Positions 1-9,118 of a DNA stretch of 64,000 bases are shown here, piece by piece. The first letter of the stretch is position 1. The number at the start of each line of letters is the position of its first letter. The notes under the pieces are model-generated. The model was not told the origin of the DNA. It worked only from the letters and a program-made list of their open reading frames with translations, and searched no databases. The DNA is from Pseudolysobacter sp964466115. GTDB lineage: Bacteria > Pseudomonadota > Gammaproteobacteria > Xanthomonadales > Rhodanobacteraceae. The translations under genes were made by a program, and so were the position numbers. Location of the stretch: positions 138,411-202,410 of the forward strand of contig CAYXMH010000003.1 in assembly GCA_964466115.1 (NCBI GenBank), given 5' to 3'.

Positions 1-800
1 CAGCGCTCAATTACGAAACCAGCACGTCTTATACGTATGGTTTTGTTTGGTCGCCGCTGCAAAACCTGGATTTCACTGCCGATTACTACATCATCAAGCT
101 TAGGAACGAAGTCACCGATAGCAGCATCGACCAAATCCTGCGCGAGGAAGCCGATTGCCGAATCGGCGCCACCTTATCCGGCACGCCGGTCGACATCAAT
201 TCCCCAAGCTGCGTGAACGCGCTGTCCTTGGTTAACCGCAATGGTCCCGGTGCGCCGGTTAACCCCAACCAATTGAACTCGGTAAACACCAACCCGATCA
301 ACGCCTCGGTGGAGCGCACCTCGGGCGTCGATTTTGCCGCGCATTACCGATGGGATACCGACAGCTACGGCCGGTTTGATTTCGGTTTGCAATACGGCTT
401 GGTGGTGACGCACACGTTGCAGCAATTCAGGGGCGATCCGGTGCTGAACGAATTGACGAATTTTTCCCTGTTCGATATCCCGCGCAGCAAGGCCAGCGGC
501 TCGGTGGCGTGGAAATACGGCGATTTTACGACGACGGTATTCGGCGAGCGCCTAGGCAATTTGCCGAAGTTCGATCAAAGCGGCCGCTACGGGCCTTCGA
601 TGAGTTATAACGCGTCTTTGAACTACAAGATCAATGACGACGCCCAGGTCGCATTCATTGTGAACAATGTATTCAACTCGCATCCGCATCGCGACAGCAC
701 CAACTCCGCTTATCCGTATTACGATTTGTTCTGGTTTGAGCCGGTGGGTCGTGAATATTTCCTGCAGTTCACGTATAACTTCGGCGGGTCTAGAAAATAA
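1..800 (+). CDS. TonB-dependent receptor, C-terminal part (5' end outside window)
   Basis: The reading frame is open from base 3 of the window and ends with TAA at 798-800, so only the last 266 or so residues are visible. They show alternating polar/aromatic strands typical of the outer-membrane beta-barrel of TonB-dependent receptors, such as 'YTYGFVWSPLQNLDFTADYY' near the left edge and 'YFLQFTYNFGG' at the end. The final barrel strand is followed by a short basic tail (SRK) instead of ending in an aromatic residue, slightly unusual for an outer-membrane protein. The substrate cannot be inferred. An ATG at 213 is internal to the gene and is not its start. A strong hairpin follows the stop. 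Confidence 0.85.
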   Translation, partial: ALNYETSTSYTYGFVWSPLQNLDFTADYYIIKLRNEVTDSSIDQILREEADCRIGATLSGTPVDINSPSCVNALSLVNRNGPGAPVNPNQLNSVNTNPINASVERTSGVDFAAHYRWDTDSYGRFDFGLQYGLVVTHTLQQFRGDPVLNELTNFSLFDIPRSKASGSVAWKYGDFTTTVFGERLGNLPKFDQSGRYGPSMSYNASLNYKINDDAQVAFIVNNVFNSHPHRDSTNSAYPYYDLFWFEPVGREYFLQFTYNFGGSRK

Positions 801-817
801 AAGGTAAACGGTTGCGG

Positions 818-845
818 CGCCATTCCCGCTTGTGCGGGAATGGCG
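818..845. terminator. Perfect 12-bp hairpin between convergent genes
   Basis: CGCCATTCCCGC and GCGGGAATGGCG pair perfectly around a TTGT loop. It lies between the convergent TonB receptor and oxidoreductase genes, so it could stop transcription from both sides. There is no U-tract, and the sequence resembles a dispersed intergenic palindrome common in proteobacteria, so it may be a repeat used as a terminator. Confidence 0.55.
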
Positions 846-883
846 TGATGAAAATAAGGCATTGAAGCCGAGTTTTATTCCCT

Positions 884-3800
884 TTAAGCGGCCGATTTAA
901 TCGACAACGGCGCGGTCCAACCCGCCAGCAAGGCGTCGGAGCGTTCTTTGGCTTTGGTAATGTGCGCCTCCTTAACGTGACCGAACCCACGAATGTGTTC
1001 CGGAATCGACGCAATCTCAACCGCCAGCGCGTGGTTTTCGCGCGTCAACGACGCCAGCAATTGTTCGATGGTCAGGAAATAGTCGGCAATCAGTTTTCGT
1101 TCCATGCGCCGCTCGGCCGTTTTGCCGAACACATCGAACAGCCCACCGCGCAAGCCTTTTAGTTTGGCCAGCAGTTTGAACATCGTAAACATCCACGGAC
1201 CGTATTCGCGCTTCATCAAATGGCCGTTGTCATCGCGTTGACTGAACAACGGAGGGGCGAGATTGAACGAGATTTTGTAGTCGCCTTCGAAATTACGGGC
1301 GATCTGTTCGAGAAAATCGCCAGTGCTGTAAAGACGCGCGACTTCGTATTCGTCCTTGTAGGCCATCAGCTTGAATGCGTAGCGCGCAACGGCTGCGGTT
1401 AAAGCGGTCGCACCGCTTACGCTGCGGCTTTCGGCATCGCGGACGCGCTCGACCAACGATTTGTACTTCATTGCGTAAGCCGCATTTTGGTAGTCGGTTA
1501 AGAAACGCACGCGGCGTTCGATTTGTTCGGTAAGCGATGCGCTCAAGCGCTGATCGTTGATTGGTAAAACCGATACGTCTTCTACCGTCGGTCGCTCTCC
1601 GGCTGTGATTTGCACCGTGGCGATGTTGTGCGCCGCCAAGCGCCCCCAATTGAACGCCGTTTTGTTCATCTCGATCGCAGCGGCGTTGAGTTCGATGGCG
1701 CGCATCAATGCGTCGAGGCTGACTGGCACCAACCCTTTCTGCCAGGCGAATCCGAGCATAAACAAATTTGCGGCAATCGAATCACCCAGTAAGGCGGTTG
1801 CCAGTTTGGTCGCATCAACCAGTGCCGGCGCTTTCCCGCCTAATGCGAGCGTTACCGCTGCAATGATCGGCTGCGTGGGAAATTGCATATCCGGATCGCG
1901 CGTAAATGTGCCCGGCATCGCTTCGTAGGTGTTAAGAACCACGTGCGTGCGATCTTCGCGAATTTTCGACAGCGCCCAATAATCGTTGACGACAACCATG
2001 TCGCAACCGAGTACCAAATCCGCCTCGCCTGCCGCAATGCGCACGGCGTGGATCTCGTTGGGCGTGTTGGCGATACGGATATGGCAAGTAACCGCGCCGC
2101 CTTTCTGCGCGAGGCCGGTTTGATCCAAGATCGTGGCACCCTTGCCTTCCAAATGCGCCGCCATACCGATTAATGCACCGATCGTAACGACACCGGTGCC
2201 ACCGATGCCGGTAACGAGAATGTTCCAAGGTCGATCAATCGACGGCAGCTGCGGATCCGGCAATGCGGAGAAGATACCGGCATCAGCTACGCTCTTGCGT
2301 TTTTTCAACTCCCCGCCGTGGATCGTCACGAAACTCGGACAGAACCCTTGCACGCAGGAAAAATCCTTATTGCAATTGGATTGATCGATCGTGCGCTTAC
2401 GTCCGAATTCGGTTTCCAACGGCAAGATCGATACGCAATTCGATTTCACGCCACAATCCCCGCAACCTTCACACACCAACGAATTGATCATCGTGCGTTT
2501 CGGCGGATCGACCATCAGTTTGCGTTTGCGGCGGCGGCGTTTCTCGGCCGCGCAGGTTTGGTCGTAGATGATGGCCGTGCAACCGGGCGTGTCGCGCAGA
2601 CGTTTTTGCACGGCATCGAGATGTTCGCGCGCGATGAATTCGACTCCGCCCGGAAAGATTTCAGGCGCCGACCATTTTTCAATGTCATCCGACATCACAA
2701 TGATGGTCTGCACGCCTTCGGCACGAATCTGGTGCGCGATATCGGGCACGCTCAAGGTGCCATCCACCGGCTGGCCACCGGTCATCGCCACCGCATCGTT
2801 GTATAAAATTTTGTAAGTGATGTTGACCTTGGCCGCGATCGCCTGGCGGATCGCGAGCGAGCCGGAGTGGAAATAGGTGCCGTCGCCTAAATTCTGAAAC
2901 ACGTGTTGGGTTTCGGTGAAAGGCGCCTGTCCGCACCAAGTAACGCCTTCCCCGCCCATCTGCGTGAACGTGTCGGTGCGCCGATCCATCCAGGTGACCA
3001 TGTAATGGCAGCCGATACCAGCCAGCGCGCGCGAGCCTTCCGGAACGACGGTGGACGTGTTGTGCGGACAGCCGGAACAATAATGCGCGGCGCGCGGAAA
3101 ATTCGCGCGCGGTAGCGCCAGCTCTTTCTCTTTCGCGGCAAGGAATGCGAGGCGTTCGTGGATGCGGTCGGAAGTGAAGAATCGCGATAACCGTTTTGCG
3201 ATCACGCGCGCAATGCGCGCCGGCGTCAATTCCGAGGTGCTCGGCAAAATCCATTCCTCGGCTTCGTCGTATTTGCCAACAATCGACGGGCGCTTTTGAT
3301 TGTCCCAGTTGTACATGTGCTCTTTCATCTGCGATTCGATGAACGAGCGCTTCTCTTCGACGACGATGATGTCTTCCAAACCGGCGGCGAAAGCGCGGAT
3401 ACCTTGCGGCTCCAGCGGCCAAGTCATGCCGACCTTGTACACGCGAATGCCGATATCGGCGCAGGCACGGCCATCGATGCCTAAATATTCCAACGCTTCG
3501 AGCACATCGAGATAGCTTTTTCCGGTCGTGACAATTCCGAGCCGCGCTTTTGGTGAATCGAAAATAATCTTGTCGATGCCGTTGGCTTTGGCGAAAGCGA
3601 TTGCTGCGTGCATTGCGTATTGATGTAAGCGCAATTCTTGATCCAGTGGCGGATCCGGCCAGCGGATATTTAACCCGTTCAGTGGCAATTCGAAATCGGT
3701 AGGGATGACGATATTCAATTGATGCGGATTGACATAGACCGAAGCGGACGACTCCACCGTTTCCGCAATCGTCTTAAAACCGACCCAGCGCCCGCTAAAG

Positions 3801-4390
3801 CGCGACATCGCCCAGCCGAGCAAACCCATATCCAGAATATCCTGCACACCCGCTGGATTCAGCACTGGCATCATCGCCGAGACGAATTCCAATTCGGAAC
3901 CGTGCGGTAAGGTCGACGATCGGCACGCGTGATCGTCGCCGGCCAATACCAACACGCCACCGTGTTGCGATGTACCGGCGGCGTTGCCGTGCTTAAACAC
4001 ATCGCCGCTGCGATCGACCCCGGGTCCTTTGCCGTACCACATCGCAAATACACCGTCGTATTTCGCGCCCGGAAACAGATTGGCCTGCTGCGAACCCCAA
4101 ACCATCGTGGCCGCCAAGTCCTCGTTCAACCCGGATGTGAATTCGATATTGGCGCCTTTAAGATGTTTCTTGGCGCGCCAAAGCTCGAGATCCAACCCAC
4201 CCAGCGGTGAGCCGCGATACCCGGAAATAAACCCCGCCGTATTTAAGTCCGCGGCACGGTCGCGCATTTGCTGCATTAGCGGTAAACGCACCAATGCCTG
4301 AACCCCGGACAGGTAAATCCGCCCTTCTTGGCGCGTGTATTTGTGGTCCAGCGTGTAATCGCGATCCAGCGGCAAGGCGGAAGCGGTCAT
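884..4390 (-). CDS. Indolepyruvate ferredoxin oxidoreductase family protein (fused alpha/beta)
   Basis: This 1168-residue protein is a single-chain 2-oxoacid (indolepyruvate-type) ferredoxin oxidoreductase, which converts aryl or other 2-oxoacids plus CoA to acyl-CoA, CO2 and reduced ferredoxin. The N-terminal 430 residues form the pyrimidine-binding half ('GYRGSPLGGLD' at 57-67). The TPP half carries CSGCPHN at 438-444 and the GDGTYFHSG diphosphate-binding loop at 502-510. A cysteine-rich segment at 640-684 (CEGCGDCGVKSNC and CNKDFSCVQGFC) is the iron-sulfur region, and a Rossmann-like gamma domain starts near 727 (GIGGTGVVT). Length and domain order match the long fused proteobacterial family rather than separate iorA/iorB. 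The true substrate may be a branched or aromatic oxoacid. ATG at 4388-4390 is the natural start. It is monocistronic and convergent with the TonB receptor. Confidence 0.93.
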   Translation of the reverse strand: MTASALPLDRDYTLDHKYTRQEGRIYLSGVQALVRLPLMQQMRDRAADLNTAGFISGYRGSPLGGLDLELWRAKKHLKGANIEFTSGLNEDLAATMVWGSQQANLFPGAKYDGVFAMWYGKGPGVDRSGDVFKHGNAAGTSQHGGVLVLAGDDHACRSSTLPHGSELEFVSAMMPVLNPAGVQDILDMGLLGWAMSRFSGRWVGFKTIAETVESSASVYVNPHQLNIVIPTDFELPLNGLNIRWPDPPLDQELRLHQYAMHAAIAFAKANGIDKIIFDSPKARLGIVTTGKSYLDVLEALEYLGIDGRACADIGIRVYKVGMTWPLEPQGIRAFAAGLEDIIVVEEKRSFIESQMKEHMYNWDNQKRPSIVGKYDEAEEWILPSTSELTPARIARVIAKRLSRFFTSDRIHERLAFLAAKEKELALPRANFPRAAHYCSGCPHNTSTVVPEGSRALAGIGCHYMVTWMDRRTDTFTQMGGEGVTWCGQAPFTETQHVFQNLGDGTYFHSGSLAIRQAIAAKVNITYKILYNDAVAMTGGQPVDGTLSVPDIAHQIRAEGVQTIIVMSDDIEKWSAPEIFPGGVEFIAREHLDAVQKRLRDTPGCTAIIYDQTCAAEKRRRRKRKLMVDPPKRTMINSLVCEGCGDCGVKSNCVSILPLETEFGRKRTIDQSNCNKDFSCVQGFCPSFVTIHGGELKKRKSVADAGIFSALPDPQLPSIDRPWNILVTGIGGTGVVTIGALIGMAAHLEGKGATILDQTGLAQKGGAVTCHIRIANTPNEIHAVRIAAGEADLVLGCDMVVVNDYWALSKIREDRTHVVLNTYEAMPGTFTRDPDMQFPTQPIIAAVTLALGGKAPALVDATKLATALLGDSIAANLFMLGFAWQKGLVPVSLDALMRAIELNAAAIEMNKTAFNWGRLAAHNIATVQITAGERPTVEDVSVLPINDQRLSASLTEQIERRVRFLTDYQNAAYAMKYKSLVERVRDAESRSVSGATALTAAVARYAFKLMAYKDEYEVARLYSTGDFLEQIARNFEGDYKISFNLAPPLFSQRDDNGHLMKREYGPWMFTMFKLLAKLKGLRGGLFDVFGKTAERRMERKLIADYFLTIEQLLASLTRENHALAVEIASIPEHIRGFGHVKEAHITKAKERSDALLAGWTAPLSIKSAA

Positions 4391-4497
4391 GAGAGGCTCG
4401 TAATGGCGTTCAAGAGGGTGCGAATTCTAACACTGCGGCTGTGCGGCATCGGCGAAATGCGGTTGGGAGGCAATGACGACGCATTTACAAAACTCTA

Positions 4498-4717
4498 CTC
4501 CCCCTTGACGGGGGAGTCGGCGCGTAGCGCCGGTGGGGGTGGTTGCGATATCCGTCCTTACGGAGCGCATGATCGCCTCGCTCCGAACCACTCCCATCCC
4601 AGCCTCTCACGCATCCTGCGTTCGCAAGCCCGGGTTGCACATCCATGTGCAACCGTTCACGGGCGCGAGACAATGTCTCGCGAAATCCCCGCTCACCCCC
4701 CATCAAGGGGGAAGGAG
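4498..4717. repeat. Palindrome-rich intergenic element (MITE- or REP-like)
   Basis: The 435-base interval 4391-4825 holds no convincing gene. Inside it lies a run of perfect inverted repeats: CTCCCCC/GGGGGAG (4498-4516), CGGAGCG/CGCTCCG (4561-4585), GGTTGCACAT/ATGTGCAACC with a 2-base loop (4633-4654), and CGCGAGACA/TGTCTCGCG with a 1-base loop (4664-4682). The outer ends are also related to each other in inverted orientation: CTCCCCCTTGA at the left and TCAAGGGGGAAGGAG at the right. This nested layout is that of a small non-coding mobile or foldable repeat, not of a gene. Confidence 0.6.
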
Positions 4718-4825
4718 CGCGATTTCGTTGGGGTTATATCTAGGCAACGCTCACGCATCAGAAACCAAGCACCTGCTAGTTTTTAGGCAGGCGTTTTGGT
4801 CGGTTTCTCTGATAATCAATGCGAG

Positions 4826-5050
4826 TTAAGGAAAGCCGGGCTTCGGTTTCAGAATCGGCAACGGCTGCACCAGATCCCCTGGGATGGTCCACCCGCCATC
4901 ACCAAAACCACCAAAGGGATCGGGTAATATTGGAGTGCGGCCACCCTTACCAATCACTATTTCCGCAATGTGACCTCCTGTGCCAATTCCAATGCCTCCG
5001 GCGATAAGGTTTAACTGCGCGCGGTTCAATTCAAACATTTTGCTGCTCAT
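4826..5050 (-). CDS. Small peptide with bacteriocin-type double-glycine leader
   Basis: The 74-residue product begins MSSKMFELNRAQLNLIAGG, which matches the class II bacteriocin or double-glycine leader pattern: acidic and hydrophobic positions at regular spacing, then Gly-Gly at 18-19. Cleavage there would release a 55-residue, Gly- and Pro-rich peptide with no cysteine. A ribosome-binding site, AAGGAG, sits 10 bases before the ATG at 5050. The gene lies 160 bases downstream of the Ser/Thr kinase on the same strand. No peptidase-containing ABC exporter or immunity gene is near it. A bacteriocin, a signalling peptide or another exported small protein are all possible. The leader is the only recognised part. 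Confidence 0.6.
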   Translation of the reverse strand: MSSKMFELNRAQLNLIAGGIGIGTGGHIAEIVIGKGGRTPILPDPFGGFGDGGWTIPGDLVQPLPILKPKPGFP

Positions 5051-5210
5051 ACTCGAATAACTCCTTATGTATAGGTAGCGCGATTCCTCAACTACTATGG
5101 GTTGACCACCGGAATCAAGCTTAAGTGGGCGGTCTTATACGTACACGTAAAAGCAACCCTCCAGGGCTCATCGAATTCCTATAAAACCGACGAACGGTAG
5201 TGCCAGGCGG

Positions 5211-8132
5211 CTAAAGTTTTTTGGAGGTGGGTTTCGTACGGGATTCGGCAGATATCTTTTGACGCACCTTGCGAATTCGTTGTTTTAATGCGAGGACATC
5301 CTCGTCATTCAAATCGTTCGCTTTAAGCGGACCTTGCTTTAGATCCAAGGCAGTTTGCCAACTGAGTTGCGCTAGCGAGTATTCGCCAAGTTCGAATTGT
5401 GCATGGCCTAGTTCAAATAATACAGAAACTAGTGCGTATTCCTCTCTAATGACTAAAGTTGGCCGCCGCACATCAGCGATGAAGGTTTGCAGAAAGTCCC
5501 GCGCCGCTTGGAATTGCTGCAGTCTATTGAGTGCTTTGGCTTTCTCAGCACCAGCCTCGATTAAAAATGTCTTTGCCCCTGGCAGTTCTTGCAGGATCAT
5601 CAATGCATCCTCGGCGTTATGTAGCGCCTCTTTGGGATGATTGCTGTCATTTTCGTTGCGCGCCAGATACGACAACGTCAATCCAACCGGTTCGGATCGA
5701 TCTCCATGCGTCAGCCGGTAAATGGGTAAAGCTTCCCGCAGAACATTGGACGCTTCTGCAAGCCGATTTTGGATAGAAAGATTGATACCAAGTTCGACTA
5801 GCGTTTCAGCGACACGGCTGCTTTGCGTGCCTTCGTGTTTGCGAGTCAATTCCAGCGATTGTCGGAAAAAATTTTCGCCTGCCGTCAAGCGGGAACGGCG
5901 GGTGGCGATACTGCCGAGGTTAAACAAGGTATCGGCGACTCTAGCGTTATCCGAACCCAGCAGCTCAGTTTCCATAGTCAATTCGCGCCGGTAAAATTTT
6001 TCGGCTTCATCATATTTAAGCTGAAAATACAAAGAGCCGGCCAGCGCATTGAGTGCATAAACGGTTTCTGCATTCGGATGACTGTAGACTGCCTCGGCAA
6101 TGGTGAGTGCTTGGCGCGCTAACTGTTCTGCTTGAACACCGTCTCCTTTCCCGAATCGCAAAGCATTGGCCAGTTGCGCCAGGCTTTTTGCGACTGTTGC
6201 GTGTTGTCGCCCGTACAATTCAAGACTTAACGCTAAGTTTGCGCGCTGCGTTATTTCGACTTCGTCCCAGCGTCTGGCAGAAACTAAAGCTGCTCCTAAT
6301 GCTTGCAGTGCGCGTTGCACGTGACGATCATGTTCACCGTATAAGGTCTTGAATAAGTTCAACGCCTGTCGCGCTACCGCAATGGATTCATCAAATCGAT
6401 CCAGCCGTCCATATGCCGCGGCAATGGTGATCCAAGCGTCGCCCAAGGCTACGCTTTCACCCCCATGCGCTTTTCGATGCTGCTCGATTGCAATTTCTAG
6501 ATCTTTGGCGGCAGTGGCGAACTGTGAGCGTTTCAGCAGCAGGGTTGCCCGTTCGGTTTGCGCGGTAAGCCACACTTCATCGGCTGGCGTGTATGTGTTA
6601 TTCGCCAAGGCGATGGCTTCGCTCAGCAACACATCGGCCGGCTGGTAAAATCCCAAATTGGTTTGGATCTTGCCCAACAGCAACAGCATATCCAATTTCA
6701 ACTCAGGCGCGTCATTAAATGTTTGTCGAATGCGTTGAGCGCCATCGTTTAATAAGGTTTCGGCCGTTGGGGCTTGATCGCGCGGTAATCCGTTATCGGC
6801 TACCTCAAACAAATTGCTTAAAAAGTTTTTAACGGCAAGGGCGCGTTTGGCTTCGGTTTGCGCCAATCCGGTTTGTCGCTCGGCGCGTTGCGCCTGATAG
6901 ACACTGACCGCAGTGGTCGTGATCAGTGCGGCGGTAATCAGTAAGGTCACTGTCGTACCGAGCGCATGGCGTTGCAAGAATTTGACTAATCGATAACGCC
7001 AAGTGTCTTTTCGCGCCTGAATCGGTTGTTGTTTAAGATAGCGACCCAAATCCTCGCTCAGAGCTTGCACGGTTGGATAACGCCGGTTCGGCGGCACTTG
7101 CAGCGCTTTCATCACGATCGTGTCCAGATCGCCACGTAAGGTTTTCTGCAATCGTTCCGGAACGCTTAAGCGCAATTCGGCCAGTTCCCTCGGATCGATC
7201 CCCTTAATTCGCCGGAGGGCTTCGGATGGTGTCGTAGTGGCGCTGCTCGCTTCCCCACGCTTGATAAATTGCCGTGGCTTAATCCCGCACAGCAGCTCAT
7301 ACAAAACTCCGCCCAATGCATACACATCGGTCGCGGTTGTGATTGGTTCATCACTGAACTGTTCTGGCGCGGCATATTCCGGCGTCAATAAATGCACACC
7401 ACTGCGCGTCATCGATTCGCTCTCGTTCAAGAGCTTGGCAATGCCAAAATCCAATAACTTAGGCTCACCATCGAGGCTGACCAGGATGTTTCCCGGTTTA
7501 ATGTCGCGATGAACGATCAAGTTTTGATGGGCATAGGCCACCGCGCCACACACCTTCTCGAATACGTTTAGGCGTTGACGCAGGCTTAAGCGCTTTTCAT
7601 CACAATGGCGGATCAACGAAGCGCCATCGATCCATTCCATGACGATGAATGGCACACCGTCGCTGCTGATACCAGCGTCGTAGAGTCGCGCAATGTTTGG
7701 ATGTTGCAGCTGCGCCAAAATCTGCTGCTCGCGCAAAAAGCGGCTGCGGCTTTCTGGTGTGGCTAATCCGGTCTTTAGGCATTTGATTGCGACTTGGTGG
7801 CTGAATGTTCCATCGTCGCGTTCGCCTAACCACACGCTGGCCATGCCGCCTTCGCCGGCTAAGCGAATCAAGCGGTACTGACCTAAGCGTTCCCCGGCCT
7901 TTCGGCTTCCTTCTGTTTCAAACAGCACTTCTTCTGCCACAGAAGCCATGCCTGCCCAGGTGCGATCCAACAAGCTTGCCGCGGCGTCGGCTTTTAAAAG
8001 CTCAGTCAGTTCTTCTCGCAACTGCGGTTCTACGGTTTTAAGAAATTCAGCGCGGTCGGGTTCGTTCAAATCGAAGGCTTGATCCAATAGCGCCTCAATG
8101 CGTGCAGCGCGGGAAATGGGATTTTCGTTCAT
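5211..8132 (-). CDS. Membrane-anchored Ser/Thr protein kinase with C-terminal TPR repeats
   Basis: A 973-residue Hanks-type kinase. The glycine loop GEGGMASV is at 93-100, the VAIK lysine at 117, the catalytic loop HRDIKPGN at 208-215, DFG at 228-230 and APE at 255-257, so all key catalytic residues are present. A single transmembrane helix at about 390-410 separates the cytoplasmic kinase from about 560 residues of tetratricopeptide-like repeats ('ALNLFKTLYGEHDRHVQRAL' style), which would be periplasmic. About 80 residues precede the kinase domain. The sigma factor at 8375-8959 lies immediately upstream on the same strand, an arrangement often seen for this kinase class, so the kinase probably acts with that sigma factor. 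Target and ligand are unknown. Confidence 0.93.
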   Translation of the reverse strand: MNENPISRAARIEALLDQAFDLNEPDRAEFLKTVEPQLREELTELLKADAAASLLDRTWAGMASVAEEVLFETEGSRKAGERLGQYRLIRLAGEGGMASVWLGERDDGTFSHQVAIKCLKTGLATPESRSRFLREQQILAQLQHPNIARLYDAGISSDGVPFIVMEWIDGASLIRHCDEKRLSLRQRLNVFEKVCGAVAYAHQNLIVHRDIKPGNILVSLDGEPKLLDFGIAKLLNESESMTRSGVHLLTPEYAAPEQFSDEPITTATDVYALGGVLYELLCGIKPRQFIKRGEASSATTTPSEALRRIKGIDPRELAELRLSVPERLQKTLRGDLDTIVMKALQVPPNRRYPTVQALSEDLGRYLKQQPIQARKDTWRYRLVKFLQRHALGTTVTLLITAALITTTAVSVYQAQRAERQTGLAQTEAKRALAVKNFLSNLFEVADNGLPRDQAPTAETLLNDGAQRIRQTFNDAPELKLDMLLLLGKIQTNLGFYQPADVLLSEAIALANNTYTPADEVWLTAQTERATLLLKRSQFATAAKDLEIAIEQHRKAHGGESVALGDAWITIAAAYGRLDRFDESIAVARQALNLFKTLYGEHDRHVQRALQALGAALVSARRWDEVEITQRANLALSLELYGRQHATVAKSLAQLANALRFGKGDGVQAEQLARQALTIAEAVYSHPNAETVYALNALAGSLYFQLKYDEAEKFYRRELTMETELLGSDNARVADTLFNLGSIATRRSRLTAGENFFRQSLELTRKHEGTQSSRVAETLVELGINLSIQNRLAEASNVLREALPIYRLTHGDRSEPVGLTLSYLARNENDSNHPKEALHNAEDALMILQELPGAKTFLIEAGAEKAKALNRLQQFQAARDFLQTFIADVRRPTLVIREEYALVSVLFELGHAQFELGEYSLAQLSWQTALDLKQGPLKANDLNDEDVLALKQRIRKVRQKISAESRTKPTSKKL

Positions 8133-8206
8133 AAATTACACTCGGCCATGTCATGCGCACGGAGTCCATTCCCTGCTTGTTTATGAGAATCAGTCTACGA
8201 ATTCCC

Positions 8207-8290
8207 GTAGGTTGGTGCTGAACGAAGTGAAGCCCAACGGCAACCCGCGATCGCATTTGTTGGGCTTCACTTCGTTCAGCGCCAACCTAC
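8207..8290. repeat. GTAGG...CCTAC long inverted repeat (REP-like hairpin, copy 1)
   Basis: Arms of about 33 bases (GTAGGTTGG... and ...CCAACCTAC) face each other across a roughly 17-base loop. There is one G-T wobble. It lies between the kinase and the sigma factor. A second copy with compensating substitutions lies at 12158-12240. GTAG at the outer edge is the hallmark tetranucleotide of SMAG-type REPs. Confidence 0.8.
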
Positions 8291-8374
8291 CAATACCGCC
8301 TCGGTTTATGGTGGGAGGCAAGTTCAGTTCAAACCTTCTCTAAAGAGCTATACGGAATTTGAGGCCATCGGAGG

Positions 8375-8959
8375 TCATTCCTCCGGCTCATCGGTTTGAT
8401 CACCGATTTCTTGCCCTAACGCCCGGTTCAAAAAGGCCCTGGCTTTGCGCCAATCGCGTTTGATCGTTGAAGGATCGACATTCAATGATGCGGCCGTCTC
8501 CTCCACCGATAGTCCGGCAAAAAAACGCAGTTCCACGACTTGCACTAAACGTGGGTGTTCGTCCGCCATTTGGGTCAACGCTTGATCTAAGGCGAGGAGG
8601 CCAATGCTGTCGTCCTCGATACCAATTTGGGTATCTTCGACATCAACGCGTTCGACTTCGCCACCGCGCTTTTCGGCCATGCGGCGGCGCACGCGATCGA
8701 TCAAAATATTGCGCATCGCTTTGGCCGCAAATGCAAAAAAATGCCCGCGATCGTGCCAATCCAAGTCCGCTTCACCAAACAGCGCAAGATAGGCCTCGTG
8801 GACCAACGCAGTCGTTGCTAGGGTTTTAGAATAACGAGCACGGTCCAATTGCCGATGCGCAATCGCGCGCAGTTGATCGTAGATCATCGGCATCAGCTGA
8901 TTGGTGGCGGCGTTTTCGCCGCGTCCTGCGCGTTCCAGTAGTTGCGTGATTTCGGTCAT
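8375..8959 (-). CDS. ECF-like RNA polymerase sigma factor (TIGR02999-type)
   Basis: A 194-residue sigma-70 family factor of the type commonly paired with TPR kinases. Region 2 is seen in 'GHFFAFAAKAMRNILIDRVR' and region 4 in the helix-turn-helix 'LSVEETAASLNVDPSTIKRD' near the C-terminus. The start chosen is ATG at 8957-8959 (MTEITQLLERA), since the 31 residues upstream in frame do not resemble the family. It would redirect RNA polymerase to a small regulon. No anti-sigma gene is adjacent. The downstream membrane kinase may take that role. The divergent secreted protein at 9119 is a candidate target. Confidence 0.9.
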   Translation of the reverse strand: MTEITQLLERAGRGENAATNQLMPMIYDQLRAIAHRQLDRARYSKTLATTALVHEAYLALFGEADLDWHDRGHFFAFAAKAMRNILIDRVRRRMAEKRGGEVERVDVEDTQIGIEDDSIGLLALDQALTQMADEHPRLVQVVELRFFAGLSVEETAASLNVDPSTIKRDWRKARAFLNRALGQEIGDQTDEPEE

Positions 8960-9118
8960 GGGGCATTGTAAACAAGAATCTCCACCATGCCCTACTTCGC
9001 TCTCCTTAGAATAAGAGGTTGTGATGCTGAAAGTTGGCCTGCCGCGCAACAAATTCCCTATTTAGCGAAAGACTGTGTTAAAAAACCGCACCGCCACCGC
9101 GATGCTAGGAGCTCCGCC

